Shown: one piece after another, positions 45,516 through 54,538 of the stretch
Position numbering within the stretch: the stretch's first letter is position 1
Layout of the letters: every line of letters starts with the position of its first letter
From: Okibacterium sp. HSC-33S16
GTDB lineage: Bacteria > Actinomycetota > Actinomycetes > Actinomycetales > Microbacteriaceae
Length of the DNA: 64,000 bases
Direction: 5' to 3'
NCBI RefSeq assembly: GCF_024171565.1
Contig: NZ_JALJZZ010000006.1
Span: 212,813-276,812 of the forward strand
Position numbers and translations under genes: made by a program
Notes under the pieces: model-generated
What the model was told of the DNA's origin: nothing
Databases searched by the model: none
What the model saw: the letters and a program-made list of their open reading frames with translations, nothing else

Positions 45516-46523
45516 CTAGCGTGGGATACCTGTCTTCTGGCTGGAAGCGTCAATTGTGGCGTATCTGTCGAGTGCCGCCTGCGCCCAGTCTGCCACGCGT
45601 GAACGGGCCGAAGCCGGATCAACGACCGTAACCACTCCGGCGAGTCCCGCGACCAGGCGTTTGAGCCCATGAGTGTGCGCCAGGTGGAGGGTGACGCGCG
45701 TGCGCTTCCCGGCCGACACCGTGGGCGCTTCGGTGGTCAGGTAATCGGCAATGAGCGGAAGCGCATTGCTGTCGAGCTCGACCACAACGGTGAGATCAGT
45801 GTCGCTGGGCTCAAACAGTTTGTCGCCGAGTGTCACATCGCCCGCGCGTGGACTCACCGGTTCCGAAGTGGTTGTGAGTGCACTCATTCGGTCCACTCGG
45901 AAGGTCCGAGCTGCTTCACGCGAATGATCCCAGCCGCGGAGGTACCAGTCCTCGTCGAGTGACTCCAGTCGAAGCGGGTCGACGATGCGGCGTTCGTGCG
46001 TTCCCCGCGAGTTGAGGTAGTCAAACTCGATGCGGAGTCCACGGGCCACCGCCGTACGGATGTCGCTGACGAAGCCATCGACCTCGGTCGAGCCGACGGC
46101 CACCTCCGTGGGCCGCCCGGATGCACCGTGCGACAGCTTGGCCAGCAGCGAGACGAGCACTCCACGGTCAGCCTGGTCGGGGAGGGAGGAGAGGTATTGG
46201 AGTCCGGCGATCAGTGCTGCCGCTTCGCGGGCGGAAAATCGGGGAGAGTCGTCAATGGCGACGAGGTGGGTGATGACGATTTCGTCATGCTCGTCGAACA
46301 GGTCCCAGTCGATATCGAAGAGATCCTCATGCTGGTACGCGCTCGTCTCCCCCGGAATGCCGGAGACGGCGATGAGGTTGACCGAGTCGCGGATCTGGGA
46401 TTCGGACACTCCGAAATGGCGCGCGGCGTCCGCGACGGAAACTCGGCCCTTGTCCATGAGGTAGGGCACAAGAGCGAGCAGGAAGGCCAGCTTGTCCCTA
46501 CCGTGCGGTGTTGTGCTAGCCAC
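45516..46523 (-). CDS. pafC: WYL-domain transcriptional regulator PafC
   Basis: Second half of the heterodimeric PafBC activator of the mycobacterial LexA-independent DNA damage response. The 335-residue protein has an N-terminal winged helix (VADAARHFGVSESQIRDSV), a WYL domain (LRIEFDYLNSRGTHERRIVDP and DWYLRGWDHSREAARTFRVDRM) and a C-terminal WCX domain. It overlaps pafB by 8 nt. The effector is thought to be single-stranded DNA through the WYL domain; this comes from homologues. Confidence 0.94.
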   Translation of the reverse strand: MASTTPHGRDKLAFLLALVPYLMDKGRVSVADAARHFGVSESQIRDSVNLIAVSGIPGETSAYQHEDLFDIDWDLFDEHDEIVITHLVAIDDSPRFSAREAAALIAGLQYLSSLPDQADRGVLVSLLAKLSHGASGRPTEVAVGSTEVDGFVSDIRTAVARGLRIEFDYLNSRGTHERRIVDPLRLESLDEDWYLRGWDHSREAARTFRVDRMSALTTTSEPVSPRAGDVTLGDKLFEPSDTDLTVVVELDSNALPLIADYLTTEAPTVSAGKRTRVTLHLAHTHGLKRLVAGLAGVVTVVDPASARSRVADWAQAALDRYATIDASSQKTGIPR

Positions 46524-47559
46524 GATCGGTGTCCTCTCCCCCGCCGGAGGGGATGTCCCGGTGTCGTTCCACCGTCGTGCGGTGCCTTGACAACACCGCC
46601 GAACGGAGACGGTCGGGAGTTAGCACCAGTACCTCCGGACCATAGCTGGCCAGTTCGTCCGCAAGAACATCGATGTCTGTGTAGTGCAGGTGCAATTCAT
46701 GACCCGATGCCGCGTCGGATGCCCGATCGGCCCGCTTGGAGAGCCGCGTCGACGCATCCGTTCCTGGCTCAACCTGGACGACGGCGACCTGGGCGTTCCA
46801 GAGGGCGTCAAGTTCCCGAAGGGAACGCTCGGCGTGTCCGGTCGCTTCCGGCGGGGTCCAGGTTTTCGAAGTCGTGGTGACCGGACCGACGATGCGGCTC
46901 AGCAGGAACGTGCGGGGTGCGTCCGCCTCCATGTCGTGGGCCGACAGGTGCCACCGGCCATGGTGTTGCACGAGCGCAAGCGGTGTGACGGTCCGGGTGC
47001 GGCCGGTGTCTTCTCCCGGCTTGAGGTAGGCGAAGGTGACCACGGCATGTTTGTCGAGCGCGACGCGGAGGGGGTCGAACGCGCTCTCGCGAATCCGCAC
47101 GCGGGGTGCGTAGCCAATAACCGGCTCGTCTGATTCAAGCCCCAGCGAGTTGAGCTTGAGCATGGCACGCTGCGATTCGGCGGAGAGTGAGCCCTGCCGC
47201 CACACTGTTGCGGCAAGCGACAGGAGGGCGATCTCGGTCGGCGAGAAGGTAATGTCGCTTGGCAGGTCGTATTCCCCTTTGGGAATGCGGTAGCGCAGGG
47301 ACTGGTTGTTGCCCGGCTCCCCCGGCTGCTCGAGCGTCTCGAGCGGAATGCCGAGCTCACGGATGTCGTCTTTGTCTCGCTCGAACTGACGATCGAGGCT
47401 CGCATTGTCGCCAAACGCGGAGTACCGCTGCCGGTAGCCCTGCACCGTCGACAGGATTTCCGACTTGGTCAGCCCTTGTTCGGTTGCGAGAAGCGCCAGC
47501 ACAAGGCTGAAGAGTCGTTCCTCGACGGGGACGGGCGCTACAGCGGAGGGTTCTGACAC
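46516..47559 (-). CDS. pafB: WYL-domain transcriptional regulator PafB
   Basis: First half of the PafBC regulator, 347 residues, with the same layout as PafC: N-terminal helix-turn-helix (LLATEQGLTKSEILSTVQGY), a WYL domain (AVVTFAYLKPGEDTGRTRTVTP and HGRWHLSAHDMEADAPRTFLLSR) and WCX. Start at GTG with AGGA 7 nt upstream. Neither pafA nor other Pup genes are next to it; the upstream neighbour is the FKBP gene, 65 nt away. Confidence 0.93.
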   Translation of the reverse strand: MSEPSAVAPVPVEERLFSLVLALLATEQGLTKSEILSTVQGYRQRYSAFGDNASLDRQFERDKDDIRELGIPLETLEQPGEPGNNQSLRYRIPKGEYDLPSDITFSPTEIALLSLAATVWRQGSLSAESQRAMLKLNSLGLESDEPVIGYAPRVRIRESAFDPLRVALDKHAVVTFAYLKPGEDTGRTRTVTPLALVQHHGRWHLSAHDMEADAPRTFLLSRIVGPVTTTSKTWTPPEATGHAERSLRELDALWNAQVAVVQVEPGTDASTRLSKRADRASDAASGHELHLHYTDIDVLADELASYGPEVLVLTPDRLRSAVLSRHRTTVERHRDIPSGGGEDTDRG

Positions 47560-47624
47560 AGCATCATCCTAGTTGCGTGCGTGTTCCGTGGCGGCCCAGC
47601 GATCTGCCGAGCCGCACCGGAGTA

Positions 47625-48560
47625 TTAGCCGACGGTGCCAAGGATGTCGACAACGAAGACGAGCGTTGATGCGGGCGGAATCGCGCCGGAGCCCTGCTCG
47701 CCGTAGCCAAGCTCGGGCGGAACGATCGCCACGATCTGCGAGCCGACGGTCTGTCCCTCGAGCGCCGTTGCGAGGCCGGGTACGATCCCGTCCAGGCTGA
47801 AGACGGCTGGTGTGCCGTCATCCCATGACGTGTCGAAAATACTGTTGTCCGCCCACAGTGCACCGGTGTAGTGCACGACCACGCGGGTGTTCTTGGTTAC
47901 TTTGTCGCCGTCGCCGGTCTTGAGTGTGGCAACCTTGAGTTCGGTAGGGGGCTCTGACGTGGGGATGGTGATTCCGGGGGTGCCGTCCTCCGCGGTCACA
48001 ACGCTCGGGAAGCCCGACTGGAAGACCGGAGTGTTGGCGCCGTTGGCCTTTGCCAGGAAAGAGTCGGTGATGTCCGCGACCATGACGATCGAGTCGTCGC
48101 CCGCAACACCGAGCTGGGCGCTGCCCTCTTCGCCGAACGCATCGGCCGGTGTCAGAGCGGCGGCGATGCGGGATCCGACGGTGGCGCACTCAATACTGTC
48201 GGCCATCCCGGGCAGCAGTTGCGAGGGCAGGTAAATGCCCGGCTCGGCGTATGCACCCTCTTCAACCGGCTCACCGGTCGTTCCGTTGAAGAAGGAGAAG
48301 CTCATCTGGACGAGCTGGTTGTCGGTAACCGGTGCTCCCTTGCCCTCGATGAGCGTCGAGACCTGCGTCTTCGACGTTTTCAACGGGGTTGGGAAATCGA
48401 CGGTCGGAGTCGAGCCCAGGGCGCCGGACGCCTCGATGAGGTTCGACGCGTCGCCGGAGGTGACCGGGGATTCGCAGTCGCTGCCGGGGGCTTGCGCACA
48501 CCCTGTGAGGGCAGTCAGGACGACGCCTGCGGTCAGGAGCAATGCGGGTGCCTTCTGCAC
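47625..48560 (-). CDS. FKBP-type peptidyl-prolyl isomerase lipoprotein
   Basis: Lipoprotein (lipobox LTGC, C21) of 311 residues with two FKBP-like regions. The C-terminal one (about 220-311) is canonical: VVVHYTGALW, FSLDGIVPGLATAL and PPELGYGEQGSGAIPPASTL. The N-terminal one (about 90-190) keeps the fold pattern (YLPSQLLPGMADSIE, LTPADAFGEEG) but lacks the usual aromatic pocket residues and may be inactive. The GTG at 48560 is chosen because it places the signal peptide at the N-terminus; the frame extends into trmI. Likely a surface folding factor. Confidence 0.9.
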   Translation of the reverse strand: MQKAPALLLTAGVVLTALTGCAQAPGSDCESPVTSGDASNLIEASGALGSTPTVDFPTPLKTSKTQVSTLIEGKGAPVTDNQLVQMSFSFFNGTTGEPVEEGAYAEPGIYLPSQLLPGMADSIECATVGSRIAAALTPADAFGEEGSAQLGVAGDDSIVMVADITDSFLAKANGANTPVFQSGFPSVVTAEDGTPGITIPTSEPPTELKVATLKTGDGDKVTKNTRVVVHYTGALWADNSIFDTSWDDGTPAVFSLDGIVPGLATALEGQTVGSQIVAIVPPELGYGEQGSGAIPPASTLVFVVDILGTVG

Positions 48561-48657
48561 GGTGCCTCGTTTTCGTACTGGAACGTTCGGGGAGGAAATC
48601 GAACCGGATGGCGTTTCCTTGAGATTCGGGGACTGCTCGCGGCCGCCCCGGGCCATC

Positions 48658-49788
48658 TTAGCCACGCGATGCGTCGTCAGGCTCAGAGTTGTCGGTGTGT
48701 GCCGCGCCATCGGCGGTCGCCCTCTCGCGATCGGCAGAATCGGATGTCACGGGGCCAGCCCCGAGACCTCTCGCCTTGGACAGCTCTGCCGAGGTCGTGA
48801 CGTTGCGGACGCGTTTGCGGAGGATCTTCGCACTGACGTTGCGTTCACCGAGCGCGCCGGGCGTCCAGAGCTCGACATCCTCGTCGCTGAAGTCCGATTT
48901 GCTCGGGCGGCGCTTAAGTTCAGGAAGGACCGTACCGTCGGCGAGTTTCCGTGCCGTGATGAGGAAACCGGTGTGACCGATCATGCGGTGATCCGGGCGA
49001 ACAGCCAGCCCTTCGACGTGCCAGCCGCGCACCATTGTTTCGTTGGAATCCGGGTTCGTGAACCGACCAGAGGCGCGGATCGCTTCTGCCACGCGCGACA
49101 ACTGGGTCACGGTTGCCACGTAGCAGAGGATAACTCCGCCGGGCTTGAGCGCGTCGGCGCAGGCGTCGATACATTCCCACGGCGCGAGCATGTCGAGGAC
49201 AACCCGATCGACCGAGTCGCGCTCAACTGTGGTGGGCAGGGTCTCGGTGAGATCGCCCACTGACACGCGCCAGTTTTCGGGGTCGTAGCCGAAGAACGTT
49301 GCGACGTTGCCGCGGGCCACGTCGGCGAATTCATCCCGTCGTTCAAAGGACTCGAGACGCCCGGTCGGACCGATGGCCCGCAAAATCCACAGGGAGAGGG
49401 CGCCGGAGCCCACCCCGGCCTCGACGACAGTCGCGCCCGGGAAGATGTCGGCCTGCCCGATGATCTGGGCGGCGTCCTTCGGGTAGATAATCGCGGCACC
49501 GCGTGGCATCGACATGACGAAGTCAACCAGAAGCGGCCGCAGGGCGAGGTACTCGATACCGTCGGTGGTCGTGATGACCGATCCGTCGGGAAGCCCGATG
49601 ATCGTGTCGTGGCTGACGATGCCGCGGTGGGTGTGGAATTCCTTGCCGGGCTGCAGCGTGATGGTGTTTCGTTTACCCTTGGGCCCGGTGAGCTGAACCC
49701 GGTCGCCGACCCGGAAGGGGCCAGAATTTTGGGGACGCTCGTCGGCAGGCACGTCGGTGCCTGGCGTCGGGGTGGAAGTTTCGGTCAT
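48658..49788 (-). CDS. trmI: tRNA (adenine-N1)-methyltransferase TrmI
   Basis: SAM-dependent enzyme making m1A58 in the tRNA T loop; bacterial TrmI is a homotetramer. The 376-residue protein has a small N-terminal beta domain (FRVGDRVQLTGPKGKRNTI), the TTDGIEY segment, the SAM loop VVEAGVGSGALSLWIL and LDMLAPWE. It overlaps the HAD gene by 4 nt (ATGA). In most actinobacteria this gene marks one edge of the proteasome locus. Confidence 0.93.
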   Translation of the reverse strand: MTETSTPTPGTDVPADERPQNSGPFRVGDRVQLTGPKGKRNTITLQPGKEFHTHRGIVSHDTIIGLPDGSVITTTDGIEYLALRPLLVDFVMSMPRGAAIIYPKDAAQIIGQADIFPGATVVEAGVGSGALSLWILRAIGPTGRLESFERRDEFADVARGNVATFFGYDPENWRVSVGDLTETLPTTVERDSVDRVVLDMLAPWECIDACADALKPGGVILCYVATVTQLSRVAEAIRASGRFTNPDSNETMVRGWHVEGLAVRPDHRMIGHTGFLITARKLADGTVLPELKRRPSKSDFSDEDVELWTPGALGERNVSAKILRKRVRNVTTSAELSKARGLGAGPVTSDSADRERATADGAAHTDNSEPDDASRG

Positions 49789-50468
49789 GAAGAAGGTCCT
49801 TCGTTTGCGCGCTCAGCCACGAGGGCGGCGAGGTCTCTGCTGGTTTTGCCAGCGAGGGTTGGCCAGATGGTGTGCGTGTCAGCGGCCTCGATGGAGACGG
49901 CATGCGGAACGGCGACCGCGATGGAGCCGGCGGCGACGGCTGACGCGAGCCCGGCTCGCGAATCCTCGATAGCGACGCAGTGGGCAATGTCAACGTTGAG
50001 AAGCCGTGCGGCCGTGAGATAAGGATCAGGGTGGGGCTTCGGGTACTCGACCTCATCGCCGGTGACGAGCACATCGAAGGCGTCGAACGGGATGTGAGAG
50101 ACCACCTGTTCAGCCATCCGGCGGACCGACATGGTGACAAGCGCCGTCTTGACGCCCAGCGAGCGGAGTTCTTCGAGCAGCTCTCGAGCTCCCGGGCGGA
50201 ACGGGACACCGTCAGTAGCAAGCCTGTGCTGCACCCGGCTGGTGAGGTGATCGACGATGGCATCCGCCGTCATGTCGACACCGTGATCCTGGAAGACCTT
50301 TGCCGATTCCCAGAGTCCGGCACCGACGAGGGTCATGGCGTCCTCGTAGGTCCAGGTGTGCCCAAACGACTCAACCAGGTCCGTCTCGGCAGAGATCCAG
50401 TACGGCTCGGTATCGACGATGGTGCCATCCATGTCCCAGAGGACGGCGGCAGGAAGCTGAGTGATCAC
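49785..50468 (-). CDS. HAD-superfamily hydrolase (beta-phosphoglucomutase-like)
   Basis: HAD phosphatase of 227 residues from GTG 50468: nucleophile and acid Asp in LWDMDGTIVDTEP (D12, D14), a cap domain, motif II TALVTMS, and the late motif IEDSRAGLASAVAAG. The family is broad and the substrate, probably a sugar phosphate, cannot be assigned. TTG at 50477 is a possible alternative start. It overlaps trmI by 4 nt and is divergent from the PAC2 gene. Confidence 0.88.
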   Translation of the reverse strand: MITQLPAAVLWDMDGTIVDTEPYWISAETDLVESFGHTWTYEDAMTLVGAGLWESAKVFQDHGVDMTADAIVDHLTSRVQHRLATDGVPFRPGARELLEELRSLGVKTALVTMSVRRMAEQVVSHIPFDAFDVLVTGDEVEYPKPHPDPYLTAARLLNVDIAHCVAIEDSRAGLASAVAAGSIAVAVPHAVSIEAADTHTIWPTLAGKTSRDLAALVAERANEGPSS

Positions 50469-50501
50469 GAGTTTCAATGCTACCGGTAGGCAGACAGCGC
50501 C

Positions 50502-50507
50502 TATTCT
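50502..50507 (+). promoter_or_regulatory. Putative -10 of the PAC2-family gene
   Basis: TATTCT lies 12 nt upstream of the GTG at 50520. A purine-rich GGGAGAAGGA follows and may act as ribosome-binding site. No clear -35. Confidence 0.3.
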
Positions 50508-50519
50508 GGGAGAAGGACA

Positions 50520-51485
50520 GTGCAGGCTGTCGTCACTACAGCGGGTCGCGGCTCGTGGAATGGGGATTTCGTGCTGAATGGTCGGTTGCTCGTCGTCGCC
50601 TTCGAGGGCTGGAACGATGCAGGAGAAGCAGCCACCGGTGCCGCCCGGGTGCTGCAGGAGCAGCTCGACGTTTCCTCCTTGTTCGTGATTGATCCCGAGC
50701 TGTATTACGACTACCAATTCAACCGGCCGATGCTGGCCTCCGACGATGACGGCCGACGTCGCATCACCTGGCCCTCCGCTACGCTGTACGGACCGTCAGC
50801 GGTTGCCGCTGAGGGTGAACCCGAACCGCTCGCGGACGACGCCGAACTTCGCGTGAGCGGTGCGAACGGCGGCAACATCTTCTTGCTCATCGGCAGTGAA
50901 CCCTCCCGCAGCTGGAAAGCGTTCACGGCGGAGGTTGTGGATGCCGCTCTGACGCACGATATCTCGACCATCATCTTCCTCGGCGCCATGCTCGCCGATG
51001 TGCCTCACACGCGCCCGATCTCCCTCTTCGCGTCGAGCGAGAATGATGACATGCGGGCAGAGCTGGAATTGGAGCGGAGCAGCTACGAAGGCCCGGTCGG
51101 CATTCTCAGCGTCCTGGCCGAGGCGGCAGAGGACGCAGGAATTCCTACCCTCTCGATTTGGGCATCCGTTCCCCACTACGTTCACAACGCCCCGTCGCCC
51201 AAGGCAGTGCTTTCGCTCATCGACAAACTCGAAGAGATGGTCGACGTTGTCATTCCCCGTGGCGACCTGGTTGAGGAAGCCGGTGAGTGGGAGAACGGCA
51301 TCAACGTGCTGGCCGGCGATGACGAGGACATGGCGGCGTACATTGCACAGCTCGAGCAGGCACGGGACACCGTTGAATCACCGGAAGCGAGCGGCGAGGC
51401 GATCGCCAAGGAATTCGAACGCTACCTGCGGAAGTCTTCGGACGGAAAAGGTGACGGCAGGAACGAACCGCCGAACCCTCGGTAA
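50520..51485 (+). CDS. PAC2 family protein
   Basis: PAC2-domain protein of 321 residues, related to archaeal and eukaryotic proteasome-assembly chaperones (family name only). In bacteria its function is unknown. It has the family opening VVAFEGWNDAGEAATGA and SVPHYVHNAPSPKAVLS in the middle. GTG start with GGGAGAAGGA upstream. Its position near mshC is conserved in actinobacteria. It occurs here although the proteasome block is absent from this locus. Confidence 0.88.
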   Translation: MQAVVTTAGRGSWNGDFVLNGRLLVVAFEGWNDAGEAATGAARVLQEQLDVSSLFVIDPELYYDYQFNRPMLASDDDGRRRITWPSATLYGPSAVAAEGEPEPLADDAELRVSGANGGNIFLLIGSEPSRSWKAFTAEVVDAALTHDISTIIFLGAMLADVPHTRPISLFASSENDDMRAELELERSSYEGPVGILSVLAEAAEDAGIPTLSIWASVPHYVHNAPSPKAVLSLIDKLEEMVDVVIPRGDLVEEAGEWENGINVLAGDDEDMAAYIAQLEQARDTVESPEASGEAIAKEFERYLRKSSDGKGDGRNEPPNPR

Positions 51486-51495
51486 CCTCTCTCGT

Positions 51496-52323
51496 TCACG
51501 GCATACGCGCGAGAAGCTCTGCGTGCGGCATGGAAAACCACGCGTCGGGATGATCTCCCCACTCGCGCCAGCCCGTGGCCATGGCCCGTACCTGCTCGGC
51601 GGAGATGCCATGTTGAGCTGCTTGTTGAACGAACGTCGCGCCGAGTACGCGGTTGGCCTGACCGTTTCCCCACCACGCGCATTCTTCCGCAGTGGCGTAG
51701 GTCCAGACCGAGGTGCTGAAGACAGCGTGAGGGATGCCTGCCGCCCGAGACCAGGCGCGCATTCGACGCCCAGCGCCAGGCTCGCCCCCGTTCGCTCGTG
51801 CGATGCGGCTGTACACCGAACGCCAACCGTCGATTTCTCTGATTTCGGGATACCAGGTCATCGCGGCATAGTCAGCGTCGCGCGCTGCGATCCACCCGCC
51901 CGGACGACAGACTCGCATCATTTCGCGGAGAGCGCCGACCGGGTCCATCAGGTGCTGCAGCACCTGATGGGCGTGCACGACGTCGAACGACGCATCCGGA
52001 TAAGGGAGATGCATGGCGTCTCCTTGTTCGAAGCGAGTGGTGTGATCGCCTCGCGCGGCGGCGGTCAATCGGGCGCTCGTCAGAGGCTCCTCAACTCTCT
52101 CCAGTCCCGTCACGACGCCAGGAGCGACGATCTCGGCGAGGTCGAGCGTGATCGTTCCCGGTCCGCATCCAACGTCGAGGACGGCCATTCCGGATGAGAG
52201 ATGCGGGATCAGGTAAGCCGCCGAATTCGCCGCTGTGCGCGCTCCATGTGAAGCGAGCACTGCCCGGGCGTGGCCATGGGTATACCGTCCCGCCGGCTCC
52301 CCCGTCATCACTGAGGTGTTCAT
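51496..52323 (-). CDS. Class I SAM-dependent methyltransferase
   Basis: Small-molecule-type methyltransferase, 275 residues. It has the SAM loop VLDVGCGPGTITLDLAE, the acidic residue after beta-2 in TGLERVEE, and HAYDVVHAHQVLQHL-like post-motif (FDVVHAHQVLQHLMDPV). The acceptor is unknown. It lies between the PAC2 and mshC genes, convergent with PAC2. It is a frequent but not constant neighbour in this region, so a role in mycothiol chemistry should not be inferred. Confidence 0.87.
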   Translation of the reverse strand: MNTSVMTGEPAGRYTHGHARAVLASHGARTAANSAAYLIPHLSSGMAVLDVGCGPGTITLDLAEIVAPGVVTGLERVEEPLTSARLTAAARGDHTTRFEQGDAMHLPYPDASFDVVHAHQVLQHLMDPVGALREMMRVCRPGGWIAARDADYAAMTWYPEIREIDGWRSVYSRIARANGGEPGAGRRMRAWSRAAGIPHAVFSTSVWTYATAEECAWWGNGQANRVLGATFVQQAAQHGISAEQVRAMATGWREWGDHPDAWFSMPHAELLARMP

Positions 52324-52392
52324 GGACGAAGCCTATCGACACCATGACCCGGGCTCGGCGAGAACTCGGCGCGGGCTCGTGCGCCGAACGTG

Positions 52393-53637
52393 TCAGACTT
52401 CGACGCCGAGCAAGGCGTGAATGGCGCGCCGGGCCAGTTCTGAATCGGTCACACCGCTGTGTGCTGCCGCATCGATGACGGACAGCGCCTCCGGGGTGTC
52501 GAGATCGTTCCGCAATGCCGTACGCAACTCCGACAGCACCTCGGTGCCTTCCCTGGCGCCAGCGGAGTCGGCAGCGAACCCGTCGATCCAGGTGCGGAGT
52601 CGATCCTGTGCATCGCTGAGCACGGACGCCGTCCATTCCCAGTCCGACCGGTAGTGGTGGGCAAGAATCGCCAGTCGGATTGCCCGAGGGTCAACGTTAT
52701 CCGCGATCAGACGGGAAACCAGAACCAGGTTCCCGAGCGACTTGGACATTTTCTCGCCCTCGTACGCGACCAGGCCAGCGTGGCTGTAGACCCGGGCAAG
52801 GGGGTGGCCGCTGAGTGCGGCAGCGTGACCGGCGCTGAGCTCATGGTGCGGGAACACAAGGTCGGAGCCGCCGCCCTGGACGGTGAAATCCGTTCCGAGT
52901 TCCATGAGCGCGATTACCGAACACTCAATGTGCCAGCCCGGTCGACCACGGCCAACACTGGACGGCCAGCTGGGTTCATCCTCTCGAGCCGCACGCCAGA
53001 GCAGTGGGTCCAACCGGTCGCGCTTGCCTGCGCGGTCGGGGTCTCCCCCGCGTTCGGTGAAGAATCGCAGCATGGTATCGGCGTCGTAGTTGCTGACCTC
53101 GCCGAGCGACCACGGCCCGAGCGTCGCCGCCTGGGCACTGTCGAAGTAGATGTCATCGCCGACGGATGAGTCGGGGGTGGGCACGGAATAGGCGGCGCCA
53201 GCAACGAGGAGCCTGCGCACTGCTTCGGCGATCTCGTCGAGGACCTCGGTGACCGCAACATAGTTTTCGGGAGGGAGGATGCTGAGGGCCTCCATGTCAC
53301 CGCGGAAGAGCTCGACCTGGCTCTGTGCGAGGTCACGCCAGTCGACACCCGTCGCCGCTGCCCGCTCAAGTAGCGGGTCGTCGATGTCAGTGATGTTCTG
53401 TGCGTAGTGCACCTCGAGTCCGGCATCGAGCCACACCCGCTGCAGCGTGTCGTAAGCGAGGTACGTTGCCGCGTGCCCCATGTGCGTTGCGTCATACGGT
53501 GTGATTCCGCACACGTACAACCGTGCGATATCGCCGGTATGCGCCTCTACCAGGCCATCGGTCGCCGTGTCGTACAGGCACGGGGCAAGCGATTCGCCGG
53601 GAAGAGTAGGGACGAGAGGTCTATTCCATGCCTTCAC
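52393..53637 (-). CDS. mshC: Mycothiol cysteine ligase MshC
   Basis: ATP-dependent ligase that joins cysteine to glucosaminyl-inositol in mycothiol synthesis. The 414-residue protein is a cysteinyl-tRNA-synthetase paralogue: zinc ligand region [15 protein letters not shown] (C43; HIGH-like THMGH at 51-55) and KMSKSLGN. Its N-terminus (about 35 residues before the zinc site) and short length distinguish it from CysS. The gene is an actinobacterial marker. It lies 22 nt after uppP on the same strand. Confidence 0.95.
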   Translation of the reverse strand: MKAWNRPLVPTLPGESLAPCLYDTATDGLVEAHTGDIARLYVCGITPYDATHMGHAATYLAYDTLQRVWLDAGLEVHYAQNITDIDDPLLERAAATGVDWRDLAQSQVELFRGDMEALSILPPENYVAVTEVLDEIAEAVRRLLVAGAAYSVPTPDSSVGDDIYFDSAQAATLGPWSLGEVSNYDADTMLRFFTERGGDPDRAGKRDRLDPLLWRAAREDEPSWPSSVGRGRPGWHIECSVIALMELGTDFTVQGGGSDLVFPHHELSAGHAAALSGHPLARVYSHAGLVAYEGEKMSKSLGNLVLVSRLIADNVDPRAIRLAILAHHYRSDWEWTASVLSDAQDRLRTWIDGFAADSAGAREGTEVLSELRTALRNDLDTPEALSVIDAAAHSGVTDSELARRAIHALLGVEV

Positions 53638-53659
53638 TCGTCCAGCCTATGCCGGGTTT

Positions 53660-54514
53660 CTAGGCGTTGAGGACACCGGTGCCGACGAGCACAAAGATCA
53701 CAATGCCGAGAAGGATCCTGTAAATCACGAACGGCATGAAGCTGCGCTTGGAGATGTAGCTCATGAAGAACTTGATCACGAAAATTGCGACGACGAACGC
53801 GACCACCGTGGCGATGAGCGTCTCACCCGGTCCGTAGATTTCTGGAATGCACCCCGTCGAGCCCTCAACACAGGGATCGGCAATGGACTTGTAGATCTGG
53901 AAGAAGCCACTGCCGAGGACCGCGGGAATGGCCAGCAGGAAGGCGTATCGGGCTGCTGCGGCACGCTCATAACCGAGGAACAGCCCCGCAGTGATGGTTC
54001 CGCCCGACCGTGAAACGCCCGGAATGAGCGCGAGCGCCTGCGCGAGTCCAAAAATGATGCCGTGGCGGTAGCCGAGGTTCTCGAGCTTGAGGTTCTTTCG
54101 CCCGATCCAGTCGGCGATTCCGAGCAGAATACCGAAGCCGATGAGCATCGACGCGGTGAACCAGAGAGACCGCAGCGTTGTTTCAATCTGATCCTGGAAG
54201 AGCAGACCCAGGATGACGATGGGGAGCGATCCCAGAATGATGAGCCACCCCATCCGGGCGTCAGGGTCATTCCGGGGAATCTTGCCCACAAGGGCGCGGC
54301 ACCAGGCCCCGATGATCCGAACGATGTCTTTCCAGAACAGGATGACAACGGCCAGTTCGGTTCCGATCTGGGTAATCGCGGTGAAGCGGGCGCCCGGGTC
54401 TCCACCGGTGCCGAGGAACTCCCCGACGATGCGCAAATGTGCGCTCGATGAAACCGGGAGGAATTCGGTGAGCCCCTGCACGAGGCCGAGGATGATCGCG
54501 TTCAGAATGTCCAC
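53660..54514 (-). CDS. uppP: Undecaprenyl-diphosphate phosphatase UppP (BacA)
   Basis: Integral membrane enzyme that dephosphorylates undecaprenyl diphosphate, recycling the cell-wall lipid carrier. The 284-residue protein has about eight membrane segments and the two catalytic motifs: [13 protein letters not shown] near the N-terminus and [20 protein letters not shown] start; 24 nt after the M20 peptidase, 22 nt before mshC, so M20-uppP-mshC look cotranscribed. Confidence 0.96.
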   Translation of the reverse strand: MDILNAIILGLVQGLTEFLPVSSSAHLRIVGEFLGTGGDPGARFTAITQIGTELAVVILFWKDIVRIIGAWCRALVGKIPRNDPDARMGWLIILGSLPIVILGLLFQDQIETTLRSLWFTASMLIGFGILLGIADWIGRKNLKLENLGYRHGIIFGLAQALALIPGVSRSGGTITAGLFLGYERAAAARYAFLLAIPAVLGSGFFQIYKSIADPCVEGSTGCIPEIYGPGETLIATVVAFVVAIFVIKFFMSYISKRSFMPFVIYRILLGIVIFVLVGTGVLNA

Positions 54515-54538
54515 AGAGAGAAAAATCCTTGCCTGTTG

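Noticed and set aside
50520..51485. PAC2 protein as evidence for a proteasome system here
   Set aside because: Bacterial PAC2 proteins share only a fold name with proteasome-assembly chaperones and occur in organisms without proteasomes.
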